NCBI RefSeq assembly: GCF_049800775.1
Contig: NZ_JBNAFR010000001.1
Location: 372,001-436,000, forward strand
DNA: 64,000 bases
Source: Dinoroseobacter sp049800775
GTDB taxonomy: Bacteria > Pseudomonadota > Alphaproteobacteria > Rhodobacterales > Rhodobacteraceae
Reading direction: 5' to 3'
Both the position numbers and the translations under genes were made by a program. Below are positions 24,689 to 34,623 of this stretch, piece after piece (positions within the stretch are counted from its first letter, which is position 1; the number at the start of each line of letters is the position of its first letter). The notes beneath the pieces were generated by a model. The model made no database searches, was not told the DNA's origin, and worked only from the letters and a program-made list of their open reading frames with translations.

Positions 24689-24933
24689 GGCGCAGGCTGT
24701 TGGTACTGCGCCACCCGGCCCGCGTAAAGCCGCAAAAACAGCCCCGTTCGGGCCCCGCCCGGGCGCTGATCAAAACTTGGGCATATCAGCGGCCTCCGAC
24801 CGATCCCCCCGGTCGAGGCGCTTTTCATTGCAGCGGCGAGGCAGTATGACAAAACAGAGCAGCGGACCCAGAGCGCAGGCAAAACGGCACGAGCAAGACC
24901 GTGCCCGCGCGGGTCGAGGATGAGGGGCGACAT

Positions 24934-25755
24934 ATGGGCTGGATGGTCGGAACACGCAGTGCCTTGGGGCTTGTCCTCATGGTGTCACTGGCGGGGTGCG
25001 ACAGCGTCCCGTCCTTCGACTTCCTCAAGCCCGGCGACGAGGCTGCCGCCCCCGCCGAGGCCAGCGCGCCGCGTGATGGCGAGACCCGCGATGTGGAAGC
25101 GCCCGAAATCTTTGCCGAGGCCGAGGCCGGGCTCTGGGACGGGCGCCCATCTCTGGGCGGGGTCTGGGTGGCCTATCCGGACGTGCCCGAGCCCGAGCGC
25201 GTGGTCATTCGCAATGTCGAGAACGGCAGCTCTGTCATCGGTGCCCTGTTCCGGCGCGAGCGGGACAATCCGGGGCCGCGCTTCCAGATCTCGTCGGATG
25301 CGGCCGAGGCACTGAATATCCTGGCCGGCGCGCCGACCGAGATCGAGGTGATCGCCCTGACCCGCGAGACAGTCGCTCCGCCGCCCGAAACAGAACCTGC
25401 GCCTGCGGCGGATCCGGTCGACCCCACAGCGCTCGCCGCGGCCGCCATTGCCGAGGTGGAGCTGGGCGAGACCGAGGCGGCCGCAGCGCCCTTGCCGACC
25501 CCGGCGCCCCAGGCCTCGTCTCTCGACCGGCCCTATATCCAGATCGGGATCTTCAACGTGGCAGCCAATGCCGAGGCGACCGAGGCGCAGCTGCGTGGTG
25601 CGGGGCTGGCGGCCCAGACCTTTACCCAGGAAAGCCAGGGCCGCACCTTCTACCGCGTGATCGTCGGCCCGGCCCAAAACGAGAGCGCCCGGGCTGCGGC
25701 GCTTGAAAGCGCAAAGTCCCTGGGCTTTGCCGACGCCTATTTCGTGACCAACTGA
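24934..25755 (+). CDS. SPOR-domain lipoprotein
   Basis: 273 residues from the ATG at 24934 (GAGGGG upstream). A lipobox LAGC follows a short hydrophobic signal, so it is predicted to be lipidated at Cys near residue 22. The middle is Ala/Glu/Pro-rich and flexible; the C-terminal ~75 residues are a SPOR domain (RPYIQIGIFNVAANAEATEAQL, FYRVIVGPAQNES), which binds denuded septal peptidoglycan. It is 13 nt upstream of the D,D-carboxypeptidase gene, consistent with cell-wall work at division. Confidence 0.88.
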   Translation: MGWMVGTRSALGLVLMVSLAGCDSVPSFDFLKPGDEAAAPAEASAPRDGETRDVEAPEIFAEAEAGLWDGRPSLGGVWVAYPDVPEPERVVIRNVENGSSVIGALFRRERDNPGPRFQISSDAAEALNILAGAPTEIEVIALTRETVAPPPETEPAPAADPVDPTALAAAAIAEVELGETEAAAAPLPTPAPQASSLDRPYIQIGIFNVAANAEATEAQLRGAGLAAQTFTQESQGRTFYRVIVGPAQNESARAAALESAKSLGFADAYFVTN

Positions 25756-25768
25756 CGGAGACTGTTCG

Positions 25769-26965
25769 ATGCGCCTTTCGCTTTGCCTGCGCCCTGTTGC
25801 GCTGACGCTCCTGTCCCTCGGCCTGCTTCTGGGCCAGCCCGCCAGCGCCGCCTTCGAGACACGCGCCACGGCGGCCTATGTGGTCGATCTGACCACGGGG
25901 ACGGTCCTGCTGGAAAAGAGTGCGGATATCCCGCTGCCCCCGGCCAGCATGTCGAAGCTGATGACGCTCTACATGCTGTTCGAAGCGCTGCACAAGAACC
26001 CTGCCGTGACACTGGACACGACCTTTCGGGTTTCGGCCCGGGCCATGGCCAAGGGCGGCTCGACCATGTTCCTGACCGAGCGTGACCGTCCCACAGCCGA
26101 AGAGCTGATCAAGGGCATCATCGTGCAATCGGGCAATGACGCGACCGTGGTGGTCGCCGAGGGGCTTGCCGGCACCGAGGAGGCCTTCGCCCGCCTGATG
26201 ACCGAAAAGGCCCAGACCATGGGCATGACCCACTCGACCTTCGCAAATGCGTCCGGCTGGCCGCATCCGCTCCACCGGATGAGCATGAAGGATCTCGCGA
26301 TCCTGACCGAGCGGATGATCGAGGATTACCCGGAATACTACGGCTACTTCTCCATGTCCGAATGGGGCTATGACGGGCGCGCGCCGCAGAACCGGTTCAA
26401 TCGCAACCCCTTGCTGAAGCTCGGGATCGGGGCCGATGGGCTCAAGACCGGCCACACGCAGGAGGCGGGCTATGGCCTCGTGGGCTCCGCCCAGCAAGGG
26501 GCACGGCGCATTGTCTTCGTGATCACCGGGCTGGAAACCGACCGGGCCCGGGCCGAGGAATCCGAACGCATCGTCAGCTGGGCCTTTCGGCAATTCGTCC
26601 AGAAAGACCTCGCCGCCGCCGATACGCAGCTCGCGGAATTGCCGGTCTGGGTCGGGGAACAGGCCATGGTGGGACTGGTCTCGCCCACGGATGTACGCCC
26701 GCTCGTGCCGCTGGTCGCCTCCGGCAGCCTGATCGCCGAGATCGAGGCCGAGACCCCGATCAAGGCCCCCATCGCCGCCGGGCAGCAGCTGGGCGAGCTG
26801 GTGATCTCGGGACCCGAGATGCCGCCGCAGCGCTTCCCCCTCGTGGCCGAACAGGCCGTTGCCAAGGGCGGCGCCTGGGTTCGGATGCAGGCCGCAGCCA
26901 AGGTGCTCTACCGTGAGCTGACCGAAGAGGACCCCGCCGAAAGCGGTGCCGCCGAGGCCCAGTGA
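25769..26965 (+). CDS. dacC: D-alanyl-D-alanine carboxypeptidase (penicillin-binding protein 5/6 type)
   Basis: 398 residues. Signal peptide (LLSLGLLLGQPASA-A) followed by the serine peptidase S11 domain with SMSK (active-site Ser), SGN and KTG motifs (VQSGNDATV, GLKTGHTQEAGYG), and the PBP5 C-terminal beta domain. It trims the terminal D-Ala of peptidoglycan stem peptides in the periplasm. The C-terminus is Glu-rich and no amphipathic anchor is obvious. Lies between the SPOR lipoprotein and tmk. The gene symbol is by family; dacA/dacF are equally possible. Confidence 0.93.
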   Translation: MRLSLCLRPVALTLLSLGLLLGQPASAAFETRATAAYVVDLTTGTVLLEKSADIPLPPASMSKLMTLYMLFEALHKNPAVTLDTTFRVSARAMAKGGSTMFLTERDRPTAEELIKGIIVQSGNDATVVVAEGLAGTEEAFARLMTEKAQTMGMTHSTFANASGWPHPLHRMSMKDLAILTERMIEDYPEYYGYFSMSEWGYDGRAPQNRFNRNPLLKLGIGADGLKTGHTQEAGYGLVGSAQQGARRIVFVITGLETDRARAEESERIVSWAFRQFVQKDLAAADTQLAELPVWVGEQAMVGLVSPTDVRPLVPLVASGSLIAEIEAETPIKAPIAAGQQLGELVISGPEMPPQRFPLVAEQAVAKGGAWVRMQAAAKVLYRELTEEDPAESGAAEAQ

Positions 26966-26987
26966 CCCCCGCGCCGGACCTCTCCTG

Positions 26988-27614
26988 ATGACCGCCCCCG
27001 GTCGGCTGATCAGCTTCGAAGGCATTGATGGCAGTGGCAAGTCCACGCAGGCGCGCCTGCTGGCCGAGCATCTGCGGGCCGTGGGCCGTGATCCGGTCCT
27101 GACCCGCGAGCCCGGCGGCTCTGCCGGGGCCGAGGAAATCCGCCGCCTCCTGGTCGAGGGGGATCCGGACCGCTGGTCGCCCGAGACCGAGCTTTTGTTG
27201 TTCACCGCCGCGCGGCGCGACCATCTGGAGCGGACGATTGCCCCCGCGCTCGCAGCCGGGCGCGACGTGATCACCGACCGCTTCGCGGACAGCACCCGGA
27301 TCTATCAGGGGGCCACGCGGGGCGATCTGCGCGGGCTTGTGGACGAGCTCCATGCGCTGATGATCGGGCGCGAGCCGGATCTGACCGTGATCATCGACAT
27401 GCCGCCCGAACTGGCCCTGCGTCGCGGTCTTGCCCGGCAAAGCGGCGAGGACCGGTTCGAGGAGTTTGGCCTGCCCTTCCAGACAGCCCTTCATGCCGGG
27501 TTCCGCGCCCTGGCCGAGGCCGCGCCGGAGCGCTGCGTTCTGGTCGATGGCAATCGCGCGCCCGAGGCCGTGGCCCGGGATGTGCGCACCGCCTGGGAAG
27601 GGATGCACGCATGA
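26988..27614 (+). CDS. tmk: Thymidylate kinase
   Basis: 208 residues from the ATG at 26988. P-loop FEGIDGSGKSTQ, the DR-type motif TDRFADST and the LID-region ARQSGEDRFEE identify dTMP kinase, which phosphorylates dTMP to dTDP for DNA synthesis. Overlaps holB by the 4-nt ATGA; tmk-holB-tatD order is classic. Confidence 0.96.
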   Translation: MTAPGRLISFEGIDGSGKSTQARLLAEHLRAVGRDPVLTREPGGSAGAEEIRRLLVEGDPDRWSPETELLLFTAARRDHLERTIAPALAAGRDVITDRFADSTRIYQGATRGDLRGLVDELHALMIGREPDLTVIIDMPPELALRRGLARQSGEDRFEEFGLPFQTALHAGFRALAEAAPERCVLVDGNRAPEAVARDVRTAWEGMHA

Positions 27615-28780
27615 GCAGCGCAACCGAGGTGCCCCGGGACGATGCCCTGCCCGAGGCGGATGCCCTGCCCGGCGCGCCCCATCCCCGGTTTGCCGAGCAG
27701 GTCTTTGGCCACGACGCGGCTGAGGCCGCGCTGCTCGACGCGATCGGCTCCGGTCGTTTGCACCATGCCTGGTTGCTGACGGGTCCCAAGGGGATCGGCA
27801 AGGCGAGCTTTGCCTGGCGCGCGGCGCGCGCCCTTCTGACCCTGCCGACCGAGGATCCGGGGCCGAGCCTCTTTGGCGATCCTGAACCGCTGGCCGCTCC
27901 GACCAGTCTCGATCTCGATCCCGACCACCCGGTGGCGCGCCGGGTGGCGGCGCTGTCCGAGCCGCGCTTGTTTCTCTTGCGGCGGCCCTATGACGCCAAG
28001 CTGGGACGGTTCAAGCAGGACATCCCGGTGGATGCGGCGCGCGGGCTCAAGGGCTTCTTCTCGATGGCGGCGATGGATGGCGGGCGCCGGGTGGTGATCG
28101 TCGATGCCGCGGACGAGATGAACGCGAACGCCGCCAACGCGCTCCTGAAGGTGCTGGAGGAACCCCCCGCCGACACGGTGATGTTCCTGATCTGCCACGC
28201 GCCCTCCAAGCTCTTGCCGACCATCCGCAGCCGGTGCCGCACCTTGCGAATGGCCGCGCTCAGCCCCGAGGATCTGGGCGCAGCCCTGGCCCAGGCCACG
28301 GGCGCGCCCCTGCCCGAGGCCGAGATCCAGAGCCTCCTGCCCCTCGCCGAAGGATCGGTCGGCCAGGCCCTCAGCCTGCGGGATGCCGGCGGACCCGAAG
28401 CCTATGAGAGCCTGCTGCGGCTGCTGGGGGATCTTCCCCGGCTCGACCGGCAGGCCATGGCCGCCCTCGCCGATAGCGCCAGCGCGCGCGGTGCCGAGGG
28501 GCGGCTCGACCTGCTCCTGAGCCTGACGGAGGTCTTTCTCCACCGGCTTGCGCGCACCGGTGCGACCGGTGCGGCCCCGGCGCTGGCCAGCCCGGCGGAG
28601 GCCGAGCTTCTGACCCGCCTCGCCCCCCATCCCCGCGCCGGACAGGCCTGGGCGACGGCCCATGCAGAACTTGTCCCGCGCGTGCGCGCCGGGCGCGCTG
28701 TAAACCTTGACGCCTCGATGCTTCTGCTGGATATGTTCCACGGACTGCAGTCGGTGGCATCCGGACCCGCCGCTGCCTAA
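27611..28780 (+). CDS. holB: DNA polymerase III subunit delta'
   Basis: 389 residues. AAA+ clamp-loader subunit: HAWLLTGPKGIGKASFAWRAAR carries the P-loop-like motif, with DEMNANAANALLKVLEEPP and RSRC in sensor/arginine regions (ICHAPSKLLPTIRSRCRTL) typical of delta'. It assembles with gamma/tau and delta to load the sliding clamp. Typical position after tmk and before tatD. Confidence 0.95.
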   Translation: MSSATEVPRDDALPEADALPGAPHPRFAEQVFGHDAAEAALLDAIGSGRLHHAWLLTGPKGIGKASFAWRAARALLTLPTEDPGPSLFGDPEPLAAPTSLDLDPDHPVARRVAALSEPRLFLLRRPYDAKLGRFKQDIPVDAARGLKGFFSMAAMDGGRRVVIVDAADEMNANAANALLKVLEEPPADTVMFLICHAPSKLLPTIRSRCRTLRMAALSPEDLGAALAQATGAPLPEAEIQSLLPLAEGSVGQALSLRDAGGPEAYESLLRLLGDLPRLDRQAMAALADSASARGAEGRLDLLLSLTEVFLHRLARTGATGAAPALASPAEAELLTRLAPHPRAGQAWATAHAELVPRVRAGRAVNLDASMLLLDMFHGLQSVASGPAAA

Positions 28781-28804
28781 TCCCTTAGCGATTTCAGGCA
28801 TTCC

Positions 28805-29626
28805 ATGGCTTCCATTCCGACCCAGCCCACGCTCGTTGACAGCCATTGCCATCTCGACTTCCCGGACTTTGCCGACACCCTTCCGCAGGTGATCGACCGT
28901 GCCGTGGCGGCAGGGGTGGCACGCATGGTCACGATCTGCACCAAGCTGCGGACTGAGCCGCAGGTCCGCGCGATTGCCGAGGCCCATGCGCCGGTCTTCT
29001 ACGCGGCGGGCACCCATCCCATGAGCGTTGCATCCGAGCCCATGGCGACGGTCGAGGCGCTGGTGGCCCTCGCCGCCCATCCGAAATTCGTCGGGATCGG
29101 CGAGACCGGGCTCGACTACCACTACACCGCCGAAAGCGCGGCTGTGCAGCAGGAAAGCCTGCGCCTGCATATCGAGGCGGCGCGTCAGACCGGCCTGCCC
29201 CTGATCATCCATGCGCGCGACGCGGATGAGGACATGGCCCGGATCCTGACCGAAGAGCACCGCGCCGCGCCCTACGCGTGCGTGATGCACTGTTTCTCGT
29301 CGACCCGCGCGCTGGCTGAGGCCGCGCTGGATCTGGGGTTCTACCTGTCCATGTCCGGCATCGCCGCCTTCAAGAAGTCGACCGAATTGCGCGCGATTTT
29401 CGCCGATGCGCCCGTTGACCGCGTGCTGGTGGAAACCGACGCGCCCTATCTCGCGCCCCCGCCCTATCGCGGCAAGCGCAACGAGCCCGCCTATGTCGCC
29501 CATACGGCCGCCGCCGGGGCCGAGGTCTATGGCCTGAGCCCCGAGGCCTTTGCCGCCCAGACCAGCGCCAATTTCGACCGGCTCTTCGCCAAGGCCGCTG
29601 CCTGGACGCCGGAGGCTGCTGCGTAA
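28805..29626 (+). CDS. tatD: TatD-family metal-dependent hydrolase (DNase)
   Basis: 273 residues. Opening VDSHCHLDF supplies the first metal-binding His-x-His; GIGETGLDYHY, IIHARDADED, MHCFSS and VETDAPYLAP give the rest of the TatD metal site. TatD proteins are 3'-5' exonucleases on damaged or single-stranded DNA. Start ATG at 28805, 24 nt after holB. Overlaps the next gene as TAATG. Confidence 0.95.
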   Translation: MASIPTQPTLVDSHCHLDFPDFADTLPQVIDRAVAAGVARMVTICTKLRTEPQVRAIAEAHAPVFYAAGTHPMSVASEPMATVEALVALAAHPKFVGIGETGLDYHYTAESAAVQQESLRLHIEAARQTGLPLIIHARDADEDMARILTEEHRAAPYACVMHCFSSTRALAEAALDLGFYLSMSGIAAFKKSTELRAIFADAPVDRVLVETDAPYLAPPPYRGKRNEPAYVAHTAAAGAEVYGLSPEAFAAQTSANFDRLFAKAAAWTPEAAA

Positions 29627-30435
29627 TGGGCATGCGCTTCACGATCCTCGGCTGCGGCTCCTCGGGCGGGGTGCCGCGTCTTGGCGGGCTCTGGGGCGAT
29701 TGCGACCCCGAGAACCCGCGCAACCGGCGGCGGCGCTGCTCGCTTCTGGTCGAGCGGGACGGGCCCGAGGGCACCACCAGCGTGCTGATCGACACCTCGC
29801 CCGACATGCGCGCCCAGCTTCTGGATGCAGGGATCGGGCGGCTCGACGGGGTGGTCTATACCCATGCCCATGCGGACCATACCCACGGGCTCGACGATCT
29901 GCGGATGATCGTGTTCAACATGCGCGCGCGCCTGCCCGTCTGGGCCGACGCCCCGACGCAAGAGAGCCTCTTTGCCCGCTTCGGCTACGCGTTTGAACAG
30001 CCCGAGGGCAGCCCCTATCCGCCCATTCTTGAGATGAACGACCTCGACGGCCCCGTGACGATTGACGGGCCCGGCGGTCCGATCTCCTTCACGCCCTTCC
30101 CGGTCAATCATGGCAGCATCGACAGCCTCGGCTTCCGGATCGGCGATCTGGCCTACCTGCCGGATGTGGCCCAGCTTCTGCCTGAAAGCCATGCGGCCCT
30201 GCGCGGGCTGGAGGTTCTGATCCTCGACGCCCTGCGCCGGGATCCCCATCCGACCCATGCCCATCTGGCGCAATCCCTCGACTGGATCGCCGAGTTCGCA
30301 CCAAAGCAAGCCGTGCTGACCAATATGCATATCGATCTGGACTACGCGACCGTGGCCGCCGAGACGCCCGCCCATGTGACCCCCGCCTATGACGGCATGG
30401 TCCTGGAACGCCCGGCGCCCGACCTTACCGCATGA
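29626..30435 (+). CDS. PhnP-like metallo-beta-lactamase-fold hydrolase
   Basis: 269 residues. TILGCGSSGGVPRLGG opening and the HAHADHTHGLDD metal motif place it in the PhnP/phosphoribosyl cyclic phosphodiesterase group, probably cleaving cyclic phosphodiesters. Cys residues near the N-terminus (GDCDPENPRNRRRRCS) match the structural zinc/disulfide region of PhnP-like proteins. Co-expressed with tatD, with which it overlaps; not linked to phosphonate genes here. Confidence 0.9.
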   Translation: MGMRFTILGCGSSGGVPRLGGLWGDCDPENPRNRRRRCSLLVERDGPEGTTSVLIDTSPDMRAQLLDAGIGRLDGVVYTHAHADHTHGLDDLRMIVFNMRARLPVWADAPTQESLFARFGYAFEQPEGSPYPPILEMNDLDGPVTIDGPGGPISFTPFPVNHGSIDSLGFRIGDLAYLPDVAQLLPESHAALRGLEVLILDALRRDPHPTHAHLAQSLDWIAEFAPKQAVLTNMHIDLDYATVAAETPAHVTPAYDGMVLERPAPDLTA

Positions 30436-31364
30436 GTGTCCTGCTGGAGGTCACCCTCCCGGTCTTTCTCGTTATTGCCGCAGGCTATGTGGCGGTCTGG
30501 GCCAAGGTGTTCTCGGATGACAATGTGGACGCACTCATGCGCTTCACGCAGAATTTCGCGATCCCCTGCCTGCTCTTCGCGGCGATCTCGACCCTCGATC
30601 TGAAGGCGGTCTTCGACTGGCGGCTGCTGACCAGCTACTATGCCGGGGTGCTCTGCTCCTTCGCGATCGGCATTCTGGGCGCAAGGCTGCTCTTTGGCCG
30701 TCCCATGCAGGATGCGGTCGCCATCGGGTTCTGCTGCATGTTCGCCAATACGGTGCTGCTGGGCCTGCCGATCATGGAACGCGCCCATGGGGTGGCCGCC
30801 CTGGAGCCGATGTTCGCGATCATCTCGATCCACGCGCCCTTCGTCTACATGGTCGGGATCACCACGATGGAGATCGTGCGCGCCTCCTCCAAGGGCCTGT
30901 TCAGGACCATGTGGTCGATCGCGAAAACCATGTCCCAGAACGCGCTGATGATCGCGGTGGCGCTGGGGTTCACGGTCAATCTCAGCGGGTTGGTGACACC
31001 GGTGGTGGTGGAAGAGGCGGTTACCCTGATCGCCCGCGCGGGCCTGCCCGCCGCGCTCTTCGGGCTGGGCGGTGTCCTCTATCGCTACAAGCCCGAGGGC
31101 AATCTGCGCGAGGTCGTCTTTGTCTGCCTCGTCTCGCTCATGGTGCATCCGGTGATCACCTGGGGGCTGGGGCGCGGGGTGTTCGACCTGTCCGACCCGA
31201 TGCTGCGCGCCGCCGCCCTGACCGCGGCCATGGCGCCCGGCGTGAACACCTATATCTTCGCCAATATGTACGGTGTCGCAAAGCGCGTGGTCGCCACAGC
31301 CGTCCTCGCCGGCACCGCCGTCTCGATCCTGTCGGCGGCCTTCTGGCTCAGCGTCCTGCCCTGA
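30432..31364 (+). CDS. AEC-family (auxin efflux carrier-type) transporter
   Basis: 310 residues with about ten hydrophobic helices. FTQNFAIPCLLFAAIST and NTVLLGLPIMERAHG in the first half and TAAMAPGVNTYIFANMYG in the second half are AEC signatures. Members export or import organic acids, amino acids or similar anions; substrate unknown. Overlaps the preceding gene by 4 nt. A hairpin at 31363-31383 follows. Confidence 0.9.
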   Translation: MSVLLEVTLPVFLVIAAGYVAVWAKVFSDDNVDALMRFTQNFAIPCLLFAAISTLDLKAVFDWRLLTSYYAGVLCSFAIGILGARLLFGRPMQDAVAIGFCCMFANTVLLGLPIMERAHGVAALEPMFAIISIHAPFVYMVGITTMEIVRASSKGLFRTMWSIAKTMSQNALMIAVALGFTVNLSGLVTPVVVEEAVTLIARAGLPAALFGLGGVLYRYKPEGNLREVVFVCLVSLMVHPVITWGLGRGVFDLSDPMLRAAALTAAMAPGVNTYIFANMYGVAKRVVATAVLAGTAVSILSAAFWLSVLP

Positions 31365-31389
31365 AGGGGACACCGCCCCCTTCATTGTT
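31363..31389 (+). terminator. Intrinsic-like terminator after the AEC transporter gene
   Basis: GAAGGGG (31363-31369) pairs with CCCCTTC (31377-31383), loop ACACCGC, followed by ATTGTTCTT, a moderately U-rich tail. It overlaps the stop codon region of the transporter and separates the operon from the convergent RND pump genes. Confidence 0.55.
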
Positions 31390-31401
31390 CTTCAAATACT
31401 C
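31381..31401 (-). repeat. Short dispersed intergenic motif, copy A (GAGTATTTGAAGAACAATGAA)
   Basis: Read on the minus strand the site is GAGTATTTGAAGAACAATGA plus one A. Similar GAG(T/G)AT(A/T)T-purine elements occur at 43534-43554 and 57741-57762, each in a gap following a gene. They look like a genome-wide intergenic element of Rhodobacterales, function unknown. Confidence 0.35.
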
Positions 31402-31439
31402 AACTCCTGCCGCGCGCCATCCTGCGCGACGACGATCCC

Positions 31440-34400
31440 CTACTCTGCGGGCTGCCCCTGCAGGTCCGGCGACACCGCCTCCTCCGGCTCCGGTGCCACA
31501 AGGCACAGACGCAAGAGCGGCGGCACCGTGAGCAGCGTCAGGAAGGCCGACATCGACAGCCCCCCGACCACGACCGCCCCGAGCCCGCGATAGAGCTCGG
31601 ACCCCTCGCCCGGGAACACCACCAGCGGCAGCATCCCCATGATGCTGGTCAGCGTCGACATGAAGATCGGCCGGATCCGGTTCTGGGTCGCCTCCTCGAT
31701 GGCATCGATGGGCGACATCCCCTCCTCGCGCAGATGATAGAGCGACTGGTGCACGATCAGGATCGCGTTGTTCACCACAATCCCCACGAGGATGATGAAT
31801 CCGAGCAGGGTCAGCATATCGAGCGGTTGGGTCTGGAACATGTTCAGCAGCGCAAGCCCCCCGACCCCGCCCGCCGCCGCAACCGGCACCGAGATCAGGA
31901 TCACCAGCGGCAGCACGAAGCTCTCGAACAGGATCGCCATGACAAGGAACACGATGACCAGCGCCACCACGAGGTTGATCTGGATCGCCTCCCAGGTCTG
32001 GCTGAGCTGATCGGCGGTCCCGGACACGCTGAGCCGGATACCCGGCGGCACGCCCTGATCCTCCAGCACGGCGACAACCTGCGTCTCCAGCATCTCGACC
32101 GCCGTCTCCAGCGGCAGGGCATCCGAGGGCCGCACCTCAAGGGTGACGGTCCGCAACCGGTCCCGGTGACGGATCTCGGTGGGCCCGGCCGTGACGACCA
32201 CATCGGCGAGGGCCGAGACCGGCACGATCCGCCCCGAAGGCGTGACCACCGGATAGGCGCCCACATCCTGCGTCCGGAACCCCGCCGCGAGCGAGGTATC
32301 GCCCTTGAGAACGAGGTTCAGCCGATCCGCGCCCTCGGTGATCTCGGCCACGCGCAACCCGTCATTATAAGCATCCACCGTGGCCGCCAGCGCGCCCGCA
32401 TCGACGCCCGCATCCGCAAGCCGCAGCCGATCCGGCACCAGCCGCACCTCCGGCGCGCCCAGCTCAAGCCCCGGGATCGGGCGAAACTGATGCCCCTCGG
32501 CGCGCGGCAAGAGGCCCGAGACCAGCCCGGCAGCCCGCCCCGCCACGCCGAGGATCTGCTCCAGATCCTGACCCGAGACGTTGAGCTCGATGGTCCGACC
32601 GCCGCCGACCCCGCGCCCAAAGAGCGAGGGCTGGGTCATGAAACCGAACGTCCCCGGCTCGGCAAAGATCGGCCCGGAGAGAAGCGGAATGAGCTCGGCC
32701 ACCCGGGGCCCGTCCAGCGCGGTCGCCCCGACAAAGGAGTTCCCCGGGGTGGCCACGAAGAAGAAGTTCTCGATGGTCGGCCCGCCCTCGGGCGTCTCGA
32801 GTTCGGGGGCGGCCTCCCACATGGGTTGGGCCGCACGCTCGATCCGCTCGGCGATGGTCTCGGTCGTGTCGAGATTGTAGCCCGGCGGCGGAATGATCAG
32901 ACCGAAGACGAGATTGCGGTTCCCCTCGGGCAGGTATTCGAGCCGCGGCAGGAACACCACCGTGGCCACCGCCGCCGTCCCCGCGATCGCGCCAACCATC
33001 AGGATCCCCAGCAACCGAACCCGCACGGTCATCCGCACATACCACATCACCGCCGCCTTGAAGCCACGCGCCAGATGGTCGATCCCCCAGAGCGGCAGCG
33101 TCGTCTGCTGCCCGTCCTTCAAAAGCCGCTTGGCCAGCGCCGGGATCACGGTGACCGCCACCACCAGCGACAGCAGCACCGAGACCGAGATCGCCACGGC
33201 GATGTCGCGAAAGAGCTGCCCGGCCTCCAGCTCCATGATCAGGATCGGCACGAAGACCAGCACCGTGGTCAGGGCCGAGACAAGGATCGCACCCCAGACC
33301 TGCCGCGCCCCGTGATAGGCCGCCTCGGATCGGGATCTGCCCTGCTCGCGCAAACGGTAGATATTCTCGAGCACCACGATGGCCGCGTCCACGATCATGC
33401 CCACGGCAAAGGCGATCCCCGCAAGGCTCACAACGTTGAGGGTCCGGCCCGTGGCGGCCATGGCCACGAAAGTCGCCACGATGGAGACCGGGATCGCCAG
33501 GCTCACCACCAGCGTCGCGCGTGGGCTGCGCAGGAAGATCAGCAGCACCAGCGCCGCCAGCGCCCCGCCGATCCAGATGTTCTGGGTCACCAGATCGATG
33601 GCACCCTCGATATAGATCGTCTCGTCATAGACCTGTTCGAGCAGCAGCCCCTGCGCCGCCACGGGCCCCGCTTGCAGCTCGCCCAGAACGCGGCGGACCT
33701 CGCCCATGGTCTCGATCACATTCGCACCGCGTTCGCGCACGATGTTGAAGGCCAGACCGGACTCGCCCTTGAAACGCAGGCGCGCCTGAGGCTCGCCAAA
33801 CGAGAATTGCACCCGCGCCACATCGCGCACGAGGACCCGGCCCAAAGTGCCGGTCGCCGCCTCCGAGCGCAGCACGACGCCGCCCACGGAGTCCACTGTA
33901 TCGAGGGCGCCCTCGGCGCGCACGATATAGCGGCGTTTGCCCTCTTCGACATCGCCCGCCGAGAGTGAGATGTTCTCGGCCCGCAGCCGCGCGACCACCT
34001 CGGGCACGGTCAGCCCGAACCGCGCGAGACGGCGCGGATCGACCACGATCTGCAACTCGCGGCTGACCCCGCCAAAGACATTGACCGCCGAGACCCCCTC
34101 GATCCGCTCGATCCGGTCCTTGACCACGTCCTCCATGAAATCGCCATAGGTCGGCAAGGGGCGCTCGGCACTGCCCGCATCGGTCACGATCACCCAGGCG
34201 ATCGGGCTGTCATCATCGCCGGACGTGTCCAGCGACGGCTCGCTCGCCTCGTCGGGGTAATCCCCCACCCGGTCGAGCCGGTTCGACACCAGAAGCAGCG
34301 TCTGGCTCATATCCGTGCCCGGCGAGAATTCCAGCGTTATCTCGCCAGAGCCCGAGCGCGACCGCGAGGTCATGATGTCGAGCCCCTCGAGACCGCGCAG

Positions 34401-34610
34401 GGCCTCTTCCTGCGGGTTTATGATCTCGCGCTCGATCTCGGCAGGTGCGGCGCCGGGCCACTGGGTCTCGACCACGACCACGGGCTTGCGCACATCGGGC
34501 GCCAGCTGGATCGGGATGCGCGACAGGGCGATCACGCCAAAGAGCACGGCCATGATCACGGCAGCGATCACCGCGATGGGCCGCTCGATGGCGAAGCGAA
34601 TGGGGTTCAT
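31440..34610 (-). CDS. RND efflux pump inner-membrane transporter (AcrB/HAE-1 family)
   Basis: 1056 residues, full length, from the ATG at 34610 with GAGGAAAGG upstream. RND hallmarks: N-terminal helix then FGVIALSRIPIQLAPDV, porter-domain GLEGLDIMTSRSRSGSGEITLEF, the TM4 proton-relay region AGIAFAVGMIVDAAIVVLENIYR, and a second half with LLGFIILVGIVVNNAILIVH. It exports drugs, detergents or other amphiphiles using the proton gradient. The adaptor gene ends 13 nt upstream. No TolC-type outer-membrane gene is adjacent, so it likely uses one encoded elsewhere. Confidence 0.95.
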   Translation of the reverse strand: MNPIRFAIERPIAVIAAVIMAVLFGVIALSRIPIQLAPDVRKPVVVVETQWPGAAPAEIEREIINPQEEALRGLEGLDIMTSRSRSGSGEITLEFSPGTDMSQTLLLVSNRLDRVGDYPDEASEPSLDTSGDDDSPIAWVIVTDAGSAERPLPTYGDFMEDVVKDRIERIEGVSAVNVFGGVSRELQIVVDPRRLARFGLTVPEVVARLRAENISLSAGDVEEGKRRYIVRAEGALDTVDSVGGVVLRSEAATGTLGRVLVRDVARVQFSFGEPQARLRFKGESGLAFNIVRERGANVIETMGEVRRVLGELQAGPVAAQGLLLEQVYDETIYIEGAIDLVTQNIWIGGALAALVLLIFLRSPRATLVVSLAIPVSIVATFVAMAATGRTLNVVSLAGIAFAVGMIVDAAIVVLENIYRLREQGRSRSEAAYHGARQVWGAILVSALTTVLVFVPILIMELEAGQLFRDIAVAISVSVLLSLVVAVTVIPALAKRLLKDGQQTTLPLWGIDHLARGFKAAVMWYVRMTVRVRLLGILMVGAIAGTAAVATVVFLPRLEYLPEGNRNLVFGLIIPPPGYNLDTTETIAERIERAAQPMWEAAPELETPEGGPTIENFFFVATPGNSFVGATALDGPRVAELIPLLSGPIFAEPGTFGFMTQPSLFGRGVGGGRTIELNVSGQDLEQILGVAGRAAGLVSGLLPRAEGHQFRPIPGLELGAPEVRLVPDRLRLADAGVDAGALAATVDAYNDGLRVAEITEGADRLNLVLKGDTSLAAGFRTQDVGAYPVVTPSGRIVPVSALADVVVTAGPTEIRHRDRLRTVTLEVRPSDALPLETAVEMLETQVVAVLEDQGVPPGIRLSVSGTADQLSQTWEAIQINLVVALVIVFLVMAILFESFVLPLVILISVPVAAAGGVGGLALLNMFQTQPLDMLTLLGFIILVGIVVNNAILIVHQSLYHLREEGMSPIDAIEEATQNRIRPIFMSTLTSIMGMLPLVVFPGEGSELYRGLGAVVVGGLSMSAFLTLLTVPPLLRLCLVAPEPEEAVSPDLQGQPAE

Positions 34611-34623
34611 GACCGGCCTTTCC

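Noticed and set aside
31734..33968. Plus-strand frame opposite the RND transporter
   Set aside because: Extremely His/Arg/Asp-rich artefact; the minus strand encodes a complete RND pump.
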